A DNA stretch of 64,000 nucleotides from Gammaproteobacteria bacterium. Lineage in GTDB: Bacteria; Pseudomonadota; Gammaproteobacteria; Xanthomonadales; Wenzhouxiangellaceae. Every line of letters starts with the position of its first letter. The first letter of the stretch is position 1. The notes under the pieces were generated by a model. It did not search any database. It saw only the letters and a list, made by a program, of their open reading frames with translations, and was not told the origin of the DNA. Positions 33,381-41,068 of this stretch are shown piece after piece. Location of the stretch: contig JAJFKX010000036.1 of the NCBI GenBank assembly GCA_021772985.1, positions 62,001 through 126,000 of the forward strand, given 5' to 3'. A program made the position numbers and the translations under genes.

Positions 33381-34405
33381 TGGAATCCATTCAGACTCTG
33401 GACCTGCACACTGCAGGTGAACCTTTACGTATTATTCGGACCATTCCAGGATTGGCCGGTCAAGATTTACTGAATGTTCCTGGTGATACTATCCTGGCGA
33501 AACGCCGTTGGGCACAAATCCATTTGGAAACATTGCGTCGACAATTGATGTTTGAGCCACGTGGTCATGCAGATATGTACGGGGCGATTTTGACACCACC
33601 GGTAACGCCGGATGGCGATGTCGGCGTGTTGTTTTTGCACAATGGTGGTTTCAGTACCATGTGTGGGCACGGAATTATCGGAATCGTAAAAGCCGGTTTG
33701 GATCGGGATCTGTTCCAGCCTGCCGATAGCAGCAATATTCGGATCGATACACCTGCTGGGCGAGTGGTTGCTGCAGGGCATGTTGAAGCAGGTGTTGTGG
33801 CACGGGTGAGTTTTCAGAACGTGCCATCATTTGTGCTTGCTGATCAGTTAAAAATTGACCTGGGCGATGATCTTGTGATTCAGGCAGCACTGGCTTTTGG
33901 TGGTGCATTTTATGCTTATGTTGATGCAGACGTAGTGGGTTTAAGCCTGCGTCCGGACCGATATCCTGCAATTGTCGATTGGGGTAAACGGATCAAGCAG
34001 GCATTTATGCAACAACATACGATTGTGCATCCGGGTGGCGAGCAGGATTTGAATTTTCTTTACGGCAGCATATTTGTCGAGCCGCTGATGGATAAACCTT
34101 TTCCACAATACAGCCGCAATGTGTGTGTGTTTGCAGAAGGCGAAGTTGATCGTAGCCCAACGGGAACAGGTGTCAGTGGACGTGCAGCAATTCATTATGC
34201 GCGTGGAGAAGTCAGTCTGCACAAACAGCTGATCATGCATAGTCTGGTCGATAGTGCATTCCAGGTGCGCTGTATTGCTGAGACTGATGTGAATGGTCAT
34301 CAGGCGATTATCCCGGAAGTTAACGGGCAGGCTTTTATCACCGGCGAGCATCAATTTTTGCTGGATAAAGCAGACCCTTTTGTTGATGGTTTTTTATTGC
34401 GTTAG
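33380..34405 (+). CDS. trans-3-hydroxy-L-proline dehydratase (proline racemase family)
   Basis: A 341-residue proline-racemase-fold enzyme. The first catalytic Cys is Cys95 in MCGHG. At the second site the family reads DRSPCGTG in racemases, but here DRSPTGTG, with Thr261 in place of Cys. The Cys/Thr pair is the known mark of trans-3-hydroxy-L-proline dehydratases, which remove water to give pyrroline-2-carboxylate. The ATG overlaps the stop of the reductase gene by one base (TGATG). The two genes form a minimal catabolic route to L-proline. Confidence 0.92.
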   Translation: MESIQTLDLHTAGEPLRIIRTIPGLAGQDLLNVPGDTILAKRRWAQIHLETLRRQLMFEPRGHADMYGAILTPPVTPDGDVGVLFLHNGGFSTMCGHGIIGIVKAGLDRDLFQPADSSNIRIDTPAGRVVAAGHVEAGVVARVSFQNVPSFVLADQLKIDLGDDLVIQAALAFGGAFYAYVDADVVGLSLRPDRYPAIVDWGKRIKQAFMQQHTIVHPGGEQDLNFLYGSIFVEPLMDKPFPQYSRNVCVFAEGEVDRSPTGTGVSGRAAIHYARGEVSLHKQLIMHSLVDSAFQVRCIAETDVNGHQAIIPEVNGQAFITGEHQFLLDKADPFVDGFLLR

Positions 34406-34569
34406 CATCGCATTTTGTAACCTTTTCAAATTGATCAGCATCATAGCAAGATGATGCGCAGATAATGGACTGCAACCCGGGTTTGCAAATGTTCTGCAAC
34501 ATGTCAGCTATTCACCCCTGCTCTGGTCTTTGAGCAATACTTTAATCGTAAACGGAAGTGAAGATAATT

Positions 34570-35502
34570 ATGTGGATGAAGCAAATTTTGGTTTTGTCAT
34601 TAACCCTGATGATATCTGGGCCGGGTTGGTCGATAGAGATCAATGGTTTTGATCTCAGCTCTGAATTGATGGATGCAAACACTGTCATTCGGCTGGGGTC
34701 TGTGGACTTTCCCAAGCAAGCACTGGATGAGGTGAAAACCGAGACCATTAGCAACACAGAATGGGAAGAAAGTAATTTAATTATGGGTGTGGCAATCAAT
34801 GGTGAAGCCCGTGCTTACCCCTTGGCAATAATGATGTGGCATCAGATCGTCAATGATGAGCTTGGTGGTGTGCCGGTGTTGGTCACTTTTTGCCGATTAT
34901 GCGGGACCGGTTTGGTTTACGACCGGGTTGTGGATAATAAGCAGCTTACGTTTGGCATGTCGGGCCTGATTTATCGTGCTGACATCCTCTTGTATGATAA
35001 GGAAACCAACTCCTTGTGGTCACGTTTCCTGGATGAGTCGGTGGCCGGGCCGTCACAGGGGCAGCCGATTTTTGATTTGCCGTACCGGATTACATCCCTG
35101 GCTGAATGGAAACAACTGTATCCGGAATCTACAGTGATCTCGCGGAATACCGGCTTTGATATTGACTATTCAAAAACACCCTCCGGAACATCCTCCTTGG
35201 GTGAAAGTGTATTCGCTGCAATGCCTACGGAATTACGTTACCACCCGGATATGCCGGTGATTGGTGTCAGCCGGAACGGTAAAGCCAAAGCCTATCCTGC
35301 TGGCGAGGTGCTGATTAGTGCCGGTAAAGTCACAGATCAATTCGGTGGAGCCAATTTGACTATTGAGTACACTGTTACGCAACAGTTGTTCAGCCATCAG
35401 ATAGGCAATCAATTGACCGTGGAACAAACCACTTGGGGAACTTGGACTGATGCCCATCCGGACACTGCGGTTTTTACAGCTTCAATGGAGGATGAGGGAT
35501 GA
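34570..35502 (+). CDS. Exported DUF3179 protein
   Basis: A 310-residue protein with a signal peptide (MWMKQILVLSLTLMISGPGWS) and a DUF3179 domain: MGVAINGEARAYPLAIMMWHQIVND, the cysteine motif VTFCRLCGTGLVYDR, FGMSGLIYRADILLYD and SLWSRF. The family is widespread, exported and without established function; the paired Cys resembles a redox or metal site. ATG 34570 is chosen because the GGAAG overlaps the alternative GTG 34558. The last bases overlap the next gene (ATGA). Confidence 0.88.
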   Translation: MWMKQILVLSLTLMISGPGWSIEINGFDLSSELMDANTVIRLGSVDFPKQALDEVKTETISNTEWEESNLIMGVAINGEARAYPLAIMMWHQIVNDELGGVPVLVTFCRLCGTGLVYDRVVDNKQLTFGMSGLIYRADILLYDKETNSLWSRFLDESVAGPSQGQPIFDLPYRITSLAEWKQLYPESTVISRNTGFDIDYSKTPSGTSSLGESVFAAMPTELRYHPDMPVIGVSRNGKAKAYPAGEVLISAGKVTDQFGGANLTIEYTVTQQLFSHQIGNQLTVEQTTWGTWTDAHPDTAVFTASMEDEG

Positions 35503-35801
35503 AATATTTTGCTGCTGGACTGATTTTGATCATCCTGGGTGGTTGTGGAGGATACCCGACATATAGTGACCCGAATAACCCTAATTATCACGCCTACGAT
35601 CTGAATGAGCGTGCTATTCGGCATCGGGTGTATAGAAATAGTGATCGCTATCTTTATAGGAATACTCATCATAATGCGTACAACAACCATGGTTTCTATC
35701 ACCGTTCTTCCAATTATGGAAGTTATGGTCGTGGTTACCGTAGTGGCTATAGTCGAGGGTATCGAGGCTATCGGGGTTTTCGGGGTTTTCGAGGTTACTG
35801 A
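35499..35801 (+). CDS. Small lipoprotein with Arg/Gly/Tyr-rich repeats
   Basis: A 100-residue lipoprotein: MKYFAAGLILIILGGC with the lipidated Cys16 followed by Gly, so outer-membrane sorting is likely. The mature part is Tyr, Asn, His and Arg rich, and the last ~25 residues are near-perfect SRGYRGYRGFRG-type repeats, strongly basic and presumably disordered. No domain is recognised. The start overlaps the DUF3179 stop, indicating translational coupling and a possible partnership. Repeats at the 3' end make the length prone to slippage. Confidence 0.8.
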   Translation: MKYFAAGLILIILGGCGGYPTYSDPNNPNYHAYDLNERAIRHRVYRNSDRYLYRNTHHNAYNNHGFYHRSSNYGSYGRGYRSGYSRGYRGYRGFRGFRGY

Positions 35802-35991
35802 CCGAGCCATGAAGGAAAACCGATAATACCCAGGATACCGCTGGTAAAAATTACCGATAAGCTAAACATTATGTTTGTAGAGCAAGGAAAGCGCACGTGC
35901 GCAAAATTGTGGAGCAAATTATCTGGAAAGATTAATCATGGCGTGGGTTTGCTGGGATGAATTTTAAACAAGCCAAGGTCAAAATATATAT

Positions 35992-36000
35992 TGCTATAAT
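35992..36000 (+). promoter_or_regulatory. Extended -10 promoter of the DUF1287 gene
   Basis: TGCTATAAT is a perfect extended -10 element. Initiation would fall near 36007, just after an in-frame ATG at 36004, which supports translation from ATG 36076 instead. No good -35 is visible. Confidence 0.55.
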
Positions 36001-36075
36001 CGGATGTCAATAACATGGAGTCTCGTGTATGCGGTTAACGATCATCCTCGCGGACTTGTTTGGTTTTATCCGTTG

Positions 36076-36699
36076 ATGGGTGCTAAACGTATACTGATAA
36101 CAGCAGTTCTGCTTGCCGGTAATGCATTGGCGCAGACAGTTGAAAAAGATCTGGTTGCTGCTGCAATAGAAAGAACCCATCACACAGTCAGGTACGATGG
36201 TGGCTATTTTTCTATTGATTACCCGGGCGGAGATGTTCCAGAGGGCATAGGTGTATGCACAGATGTTGTGATTCGCGCCTTTCGCAGCATCGGTGCTGAC
36301 CTGCAACGCCTGGTGCATGAGGATATGCTTAAGCACTTTGATGATTACCCTTCCAAGCGTATCTGGGGATTAACCAGAACCGATCGGAATATAGACCATC
36401 GGCGGGTACCGAACCTGCAAACTTTCTTCAGCAGGCATGGGCAGGAATTGCCGGTGAGTTCAAATCCAAAAGATTATGCTGCTGGAGATTTGGTCACTTG
36501 GCTGTTGCCGGGAAATTTACCTCACATTGGTATTGTTACCGACCAATTTAGTCGCAGTGGCAATCCACTAATCGTACATAACATTGGTGCGGGACCTAAG
36601 TTGGAAGACAGCTTTTTTGCTTATGATATTACCGGGCATTACAGCTATGTGCCGGGAATATTTCCAAATCAAGCATCAGCCGATGAAATGTCAGAATAG
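36076..36699 (+). CDS. Exported DUF1287 protein (NlpC/P60-like)
   Basis: A 207-residue protein with a signal peptide (MGAKRILITAVLLAGNALAQ). The DUF1287 domain has a probable catalytic Cys61 in GVCTDVVIRAF, His150 in LPHIGIV and a late HNIG, the triad layout of NlpC/P60-type papain-like amidases. The YDGGYFSIDYPGGDVP segment is typical. Such proteins are thought to act on peptidoglycan or related amides in the periplasm; activity is not demonstrated for most. The start follows from promoter position and the signal peptide. A hairpin follows the stop. Confidence 0.87.
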   Translation: MGAKRILITAVLLAGNALAQTVEKDLVAAAIERTHHTVRYDGGYFSIDYPGGDVPEGIGVCTDVVIRAFRSIGADLQRLVHEDMLKHFDDYPSKRIWGLTRTDRNIDHRRVPNLQTFFSRHGQELPVSSNPKDYAAGDLVTWLLPGNLPHIGIVTDQFSRSGNPLIVHNIGAGPKLEDSFFAYDITGHYSYVPGIFPNQASADEMSE

Positions 36700-36700
36700 A

Positions 36701-36723
36701 TAGCGCTTGGTTTACAAGCGCTA
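36701..36723. terminator. Terminator hairpin between converging genes
   Basis: TAGCGCTTG and CAAGCGCTA form a 9-bp perfect stem with loop GTTTA, one base after the DUF1287 stop. The converging gene ends 40 bases away. Only a weak AATCGTTT tail follows. Confidence 0.55.
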
Positions 36724-36762
36724 AATCGTTTCAGCCAAAAGTAGTGCGATATTGAGTGTTAA

Positions 36763-38595
36763 TTATTCAGCTGGTGCTGCTGCAGGGTTTTTAAGAAATT
36801 CCAACAGCCTGCTCCAGCTGGGCTCAACATCACCTTTGTTACGTTCCGGGTTTAACATTGATGCACCGTGCGACGAGTCCGGCGCAACAAACACTTCAAT
36901 ACCTTTTGAGCTCAGCAGTTGGGCCTGTTCAGCAACCGGTGGAAACTCCATTTCACTTTCAGGTCTGTATACCAGTTTGGGTGTTGCAGAGCTGGCAGCC
37001 AGCCAGTCGACAACTTCACAATCACCCATTCTGCTCGAGGCTGGTGAAAAAGCTGCAACACCGCTGAGCCGGTTGGCATGTTCCGCTGCCAGCCGGATCA
37101 CCAAAGCAGCACTGTAGCTACTGCCGATGGCAAGAATTGGCCCACCTGAACCCTGCAGAAAAACATATTGCAGGGCTGCTTCTAGGTCAGGGTAGGCGGC
37201 ACAGTAATCGTCGGTGGATTCACCAATAGCTGTTACTGTACGGTTTTCTGAACCGAGGCGATCACCACCACTGCGGGCATCCCAAGCGAAAACTTCAAAA
37301 CCTTCACGGACCAATCGTCGGGCGATTTCAGTGTATTCGCCGCGGGCATCGCTGCCGGCTTGATGAAATAATAAGATGCTGGGTGCAGCCGTTTGGTGGC
37401 TGCGGTAGTGGTCGCCGAAAAGCTGCACACCATCAGCAGCTGTTGTATGAACTTGTTGTGGTGCTACAGTTATGGGATCGGGATGAATGCTGCCTTTGCG
37501 CTGAAATTCAATCGCCCAGTGTGGAGGCCAGGTATTTCCCCGGTCTGTGCTTTGCAGGCCCTTCCAGCGATAGGCATCCTCACGCACATCAAAAAATATC
37601 CATTGAAATAGTGGATTGCCGGCGGTCTGTGCGGTGAAGGGATGCAACACAATTCGATTTGCTTCCTGCACGCCACCAAAATACAACGGGACGTTGTTCC
37701 GGTTGGGCAGAAACAGGCTTTCCCAACGTCGCATTGAACGATTGTAAATTCTTAAAATACTGGTGGCTGCTTCAGGCCTGTTTGGATTGCTTTCGGCCCA
37801 GTCAAATTCCAATATGGCGTAACCATCCAGGACATAGGTTGCCGTCGCATTGGAAGACCAGCGCAATTCGCCCTGTGGTTGCGGCAACCAGTGGCTGGCC
37901 TGGAATTCGCCCAACAGGAAGTCAAATTGTGCTGCCTCTTTTGCCCGGTCAGGTGCCGGCAGGCCGGTGTCTTCACGTAATGAGAAAAACGTTTGGTTTG
38001 GGCTGCGCCGGGTGAATGTGCGTTTTGCAGTGGGGCTCCAGGTTTTTCCAAAATCGGAGGAAGATTCACTTAGCAAAGTGTAGCTGTTATCTGAGCTTAA
38101 TTTGAGTGTGCGCCTGAGCAGCAACAATGATGTCCCACCACCCGGCCGCATGCTGTTGTGTACAAGCAGTTGATCATTTTCAAACCAACCGCTGTATACC
38201 GTGATCGATTCGGTCCAGCTATTGCCTTCGCTGATGCTCCAAATACCATTACTGTCCACAGCTATAAAAGCCAGACTCGACATTGCATGACCTGCACCAT
38301 CGAAATCTGTGATACGGGTACGTTCCATCAGGCCATGTCCGCGATTCATATAACTGACACGGGCAATACCCTGCGAACGCAATGGTTCCTGGTCCGGCTG
38401 ATATAGTTCCAGCTGCAGGTCCCAATCACCAACAAGGCCGGCAAGTTTGTTCAGTGCTTCTGGTGCCAACTCGGATGGTGCAGTTAACTCGATGCCGGGA
38501 TCAAACATTCTGCCATCACGCACCTGCGCTTTCGAGACCGGAGTAAAGATGACGGTTATCGATACAATTAAGCTGGCTGGAAAATAAAAGCGCAT
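36763..38595 (-). CDS. Exported fusion: two DUF1579/calycin-like modules plus alpha/beta hydrolase
   Basis: A 610-residue protein with a signal peptide (MRFYFPASLIVSITVIFTPVSKAQ). Residues ~38-195 and ~225-365 are two related beta-rich modules, each opening with a LVGDWDLQL or LLGEFQASHW motif and carrying aromatic strands, as in DUF1579-type calycin-like domains. Residues ~385-610 are a dienelactone-hydrolase-type alpha/beta hydrolase: ILLFHQAGSDARGEY oxyanion region, nucleophile elbow AIGSSYSAAL (Ser near 490) and catalytic His in DSSHGASML. An ester or lactone hydrolase carrying its own lipid-binding modules is a plausible reading but inferred. The elbow reads G-S-S-Y-S rather than G-x-S-x-G. 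ATG 38595 has AAGG upstream. Confidence 0.8.
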   Translation of the reverse strand: MRFYFPASLIVSITVIFTPVSKAQVRDGRMFDPGIELTAPSELAPEALNKLAGLVGDWDLQLELYQPDQEPLRSQGIARVSYMNRGHGLMERTRITDFDGAGHAMSSLAFIAVDSNGIWSISEGNSWTESITVYSGWFENDQLLVHNSMRPGGGTSLLLLRRTLKLSSDNSYTLLSESSSDFGKTWSPTAKRTFTRRSPNQTFFSLREDTGLPAPDRAKEAAQFDFLLGEFQASHWLPQPQGELRWSSNATATYVLDGYAILEFDWAESNPNRPEAATSILRIYNRSMRRWESLFLPNRNNVPLYFGGVQEANRIVLHPFTAQTAGNPLFQWIFFDVREDAYRWKGLQSTDRGNTWPPHWAIEFQRKGSIHPDPITVAPQQVHTTAADGVQLFGDHYRSHQTAAPSILLFHQAGSDARGEYTEIARRLVREGFEVFAWDARSGGDRLGSENRTVTAIGESTDDYCAAYPDLEAALQYVFLQGSGGPILAIGSSYSAALVIRLAAEHANRLSGVAAFSPASSRMGDCEVVDWLAASSATPKLVYRPESEMEFPPVAEQAQLLSSKGIEVFVAPDSSHGASMLNPERNKGDVEPSWSRLLEFLKNPAAAPAE

Positions 38596-38783
38596 GGTAA
38601 ATACCTTGTGGATTCTGTATGCAATAAACATACACCTTGATAGTATCGGGTTCGCATTCTATGCGTTCAAACAATGCAAACTTAAGTTCAACGGAATTAA
38701 ACAAGCATTGAGCAAATTGATTTGCAAGTAAAGTAGGTACACTATTTCCTGCCAGTAATCGTGGCGGTCACAAGGAATAAGAT

Positions 38784-39248
38784 ATGGCTGAATACAGTGT
38801 TGACATAAAATGGGAACGGTCACAGGACGAAGCATTTATTGACAACAAGTACAGCAGAGCACATAGCTGGTGTTTTGATGGCGGCGCGAAAGTAGCGGCT
38901 TCTTCTTCTCCACATGTAGTGCCCGTGCCGTATTCTGTAGCGGCGAATGTTGACCCGGAAGAAGCTTTTGTGGCGGCCTTGTCCAGTTGCCATATGCTGT
39001 GGTTTTTACACCTGGCCGCTGCTGAAAAAATCATAGTCGAGAGTTATCGGGATAATGCTGTCGGGATAATGGCGAAAAATGCTGCTGGCCGATTTGCCAT
39101 GACCGAAGTGACGCTTAAGCCTGAGATTGTTTTTTCAGGCAATAACAAACCATCCGCTGAGCAACTTGATCAATTACATCATCTGGCACATAAAAATTGC
39201 TTTATAGCCAACTCAGTCAAGACCGCCCTGAAGATAGAATCAGCCTGA
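38784..39248 (+). CDS. OsmC family peroxiredoxin-like protein
   Basis: A 154-residue protein of the OsmC/Ohr fold. The two redox cysteines are Cys69 in AALSSCHM and Cys139 in HKNCFIANSVK, with the Glu/Arg-type pocket residues expected nearby (DPEEAFVAAL). These enzymes reduce organic peroxides or related species using lipoyl or thiol reductants; the sequence fits the general OsmC group rather than Ohr. An AAGGAA precedes the ATG. Monocistronic. Confidence 0.9.
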   Translation: MAEYSVDIKWERSQDEAFIDNKYSRAHSWCFDGGAKVAASSSPHVVPVPYSVAANVDPEEAFVAALSSCHMLWFLHLAAAEKIIVESYRDNAVGIMAKNAAGRFAMTEVTLKPEIVFSGNNKPSAEQLDQLHHLAHKNCFIANSVKTALKIESA

Positions 39249-39321
39249 TTGCATAGCTATACAGCCTCAGGTATGTCATTGAGTGGATCATCAACAGCTT
39301 GTTGGTTATTAGCACCATTCA

Positions 39322-39837
39322 TTATGAAGTGCTTTCCAGGTTCGCCTTTAAGCGCTTAAATTGCTCGGCTAGTACGCTGTCGACAACCGGAGCAAATGCG
39401 GCCAAATCGGTATCAGTGAAACCGTTGACGTAGTATTTCCAGTGGATAGTGGTGCCGCCATCTTCGTCAGTATCCAATGACCAAATCATGGTGCCGTCCA
39501 GGCCAAAGTCTTTCAGAGGCCCCAGGCCACCTTCGAATACCACTTTGGAGTTTTCCATCCATATGGCAAGGTCCAAATGATGCACTAGGTTGCCATCCCA
39601 ACGTTCACAGAAGCAGGCTTTGTCAATTTTCAGATTGTTGCTGATACCAGAATAGGTATGTTCCGGGTTCCACCAGTCACCAACCTTGTCTGTCATGGTT
39701 GCGAATACGGTTGCAATGTCGTGAGTCACGGTGGTTTTGTGTTCGATAATGAAGCCATCCGTCGCAGATTTGCTGACTTCCGCATGAACTGTGATGGATG
39801 CAACCAGGGTTAATAATAGATAGGTGATTAAGCGCAT
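39322..39837 (-). CDS. Exported SRPBCC (START-like) family protein
   Basis: A 171-residue protein with signal peptide (MRLITYLLLTLVASITVHA) and a START-like helix-grip domain: FIIEHKTTVTHDIATVFATMTDKVGDWW opens the fold, MIWSLDTDEDGGTTIHWKYYVNGF forms the central strands, and the long C-terminal helix is VLAEQFKRLKANLE. Such domains bind hydrophobic ligands; exported versions are common and poorly studied. ATG 39837 was selected because it yields the signal peptide. Confidence 0.82.
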   Translation of the reverse strand: MRLITYLLLTLVASITVHAEVSKSATDGFIIEHKTTVTHDIATVFATMTDKVGDWWNPEHTYSGISNNLKIDKACFCERWDGNLVHHLDLAIWMENSKVVFEGGLGPLKDFGLDGTMIWSLDTDEDGGTTIHWKYYVNGFTDTDLAAFAPVVDSVLAEQFKRLKANLESTS

Positions 39838-39984
39838 AGCGACTCGACTCAAAATTAAGTTAAACATAGTGTAAGTGATTGATAAGCAGCTAATCTTGTA
39901 AAAATGTCTATCATTGATTGGATGACGTGAATTGATTACTGACATAGAATCAAAAAGTTAACAGGAATTACCTAGGTAATATTA

Positions 39985-41058
39985 GTGAAAAATCCGGCTG
40001 CTCCGCCACAACAAGATTTGAAAAAACCGTTACCGTTCCAGATTCACTTCTCGCGTCAGTTTTCTTCCTGGTTGGTCGAAGTACAGGCAAGCTTAATGTG
40101 CACCACTTATCAAACCGGCAAGGTGTTTATGTTTGGTATGGGGCAACAGGGCGTGTCGGTGGCAGAGCGAACATTTGCCCGAGTGATGGGTTTGGGGGTA
40201 GATAAAAAGGGTTTTTATATGGCCAGCTTGTTTCAGTTATGGCGGTTTGAAAATATCTTATCCAAGGGTGAGAGTTATCAAAATTACGACCGTTTGTATG
40301 TGCCGCAATTTGCCTGGACCACCGGAGATCTGGACATTCACGATATTGGAGTCCGCGGCGATGGACAACCGGAATTTGTGAACTCGCTGTTCAGCTGTCT
40401 GGGACGCCCTTCAGTTGAGTACAGCTTCCAGCCCACCTGGAAGCCACCGTTTATTTCCAGGCTGGCGGCAGAAGATCGATGCCATTTGAATGGCCTGGCG
40501 ATGATAGGTGGCGAACCGGCTTATGTATCCGCCATCAGTCGTTCGGACGGTGCTGAAGGTTGGCGTGACCACCGGCAGGATGGTGGGGTGGTGATTGATG
40601 TGCAGGCTGATGAAATTATCTGTGATGGTTTATCAATGCCGCATTCACCACGGTATTACCAGGGTAAGTTATGGGTTTTGAATTCCGGTGCTGGTGATTT
40701 TGGCTATATCGATACTGACAATGGCAAATTTGAACCCATCGGTTTTTGCCCTGGTTATGCCCGAGGTTTGAGTTTTATCGGCAAATATGCGGTTGTTGGT
40801 TTGTCCAAACCCAGGAATAAATCTTTCAGTGGCCTGGCATTGGATGATGCCTTGGAAAAAAGAGCGATAAAGCCGCGTTGTGGAATCGCGGTTTTCGATC
40901 TGCAAAGTGGTGATAACGTACATAATTTGTGGTTCGATGGGATTCTGGAAGAGCTCTATGATGTGGCGGTGTTGCCTGGTGTGATTCGGCCCTTGTTGCT
41001 GGGTTTGAAAAGTGACGAAATTCGCCGGGTATTACGGCTGCCACCGGACAGTATTTAA
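39985..41058 (+). CDS. TIGR03032 family protein
   Basis: A 357-residue cytoplasmic protein with no signal or membrane segment. The sequence (SRQFSSWLVEVQASLMCTTYQTGKVFMFG, AEDRCHLNGLAMIGGEPAYVSAI, LSMPHSPRYYQGKLWVLNSGAG, EELYDVAVLPGVIRPLLLG) matches the TIGR03032/DUF4915 family, apparently a beta-propeller of unknown function. It starts with GTG 39985, with weak ribosome-binding support. The next gene, a TPR glycosyltransferase, begins ten bases after its stop, a pairing I believe recurs in bacteria. A role in the same glycosylation process is inferred. Confidence 0.85.
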   Translation: MKNPAAPPQQDLKKPLPFQIHFSRQFSSWLVEVQASLMCTTYQTGKVFMFGMGQQGVSVAERTFARVMGLGVDKKGFYMASLFQLWRFENILSKGESYQNYDRLYVPQFAWTTGDLDIHDIGVRGDGQPEFVNSLFSCLGRPSVEYSFQPTWKPPFISRLAAEDRCHLNGLAMIGGEPAYVSAISRSDGAEGWRDHRQDGGVVIDVQADEIICDGLSMPHSPRYYQGKLWVLNSGAGDFGYIDTDNGKFEPIGFCPGYARGLSFIGKYAVVGLSKPRNKSFSGLALDDALEKRAIKPRCGIAVFDLQSGDNVHNLWFDGILEELYDVAVLPGVIRPLLLGLKSDEIRRVLRLPPDSI

Positions 41059-41068
41059 TCTTTAGTTT

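Noticed and set aside
34438..34457. GCATCAT/ATGATGC hairpin after the hydroxyproline operon
   Set aside because: A 7-bp AT-rich stem without a T-run; too weak to call a terminator.
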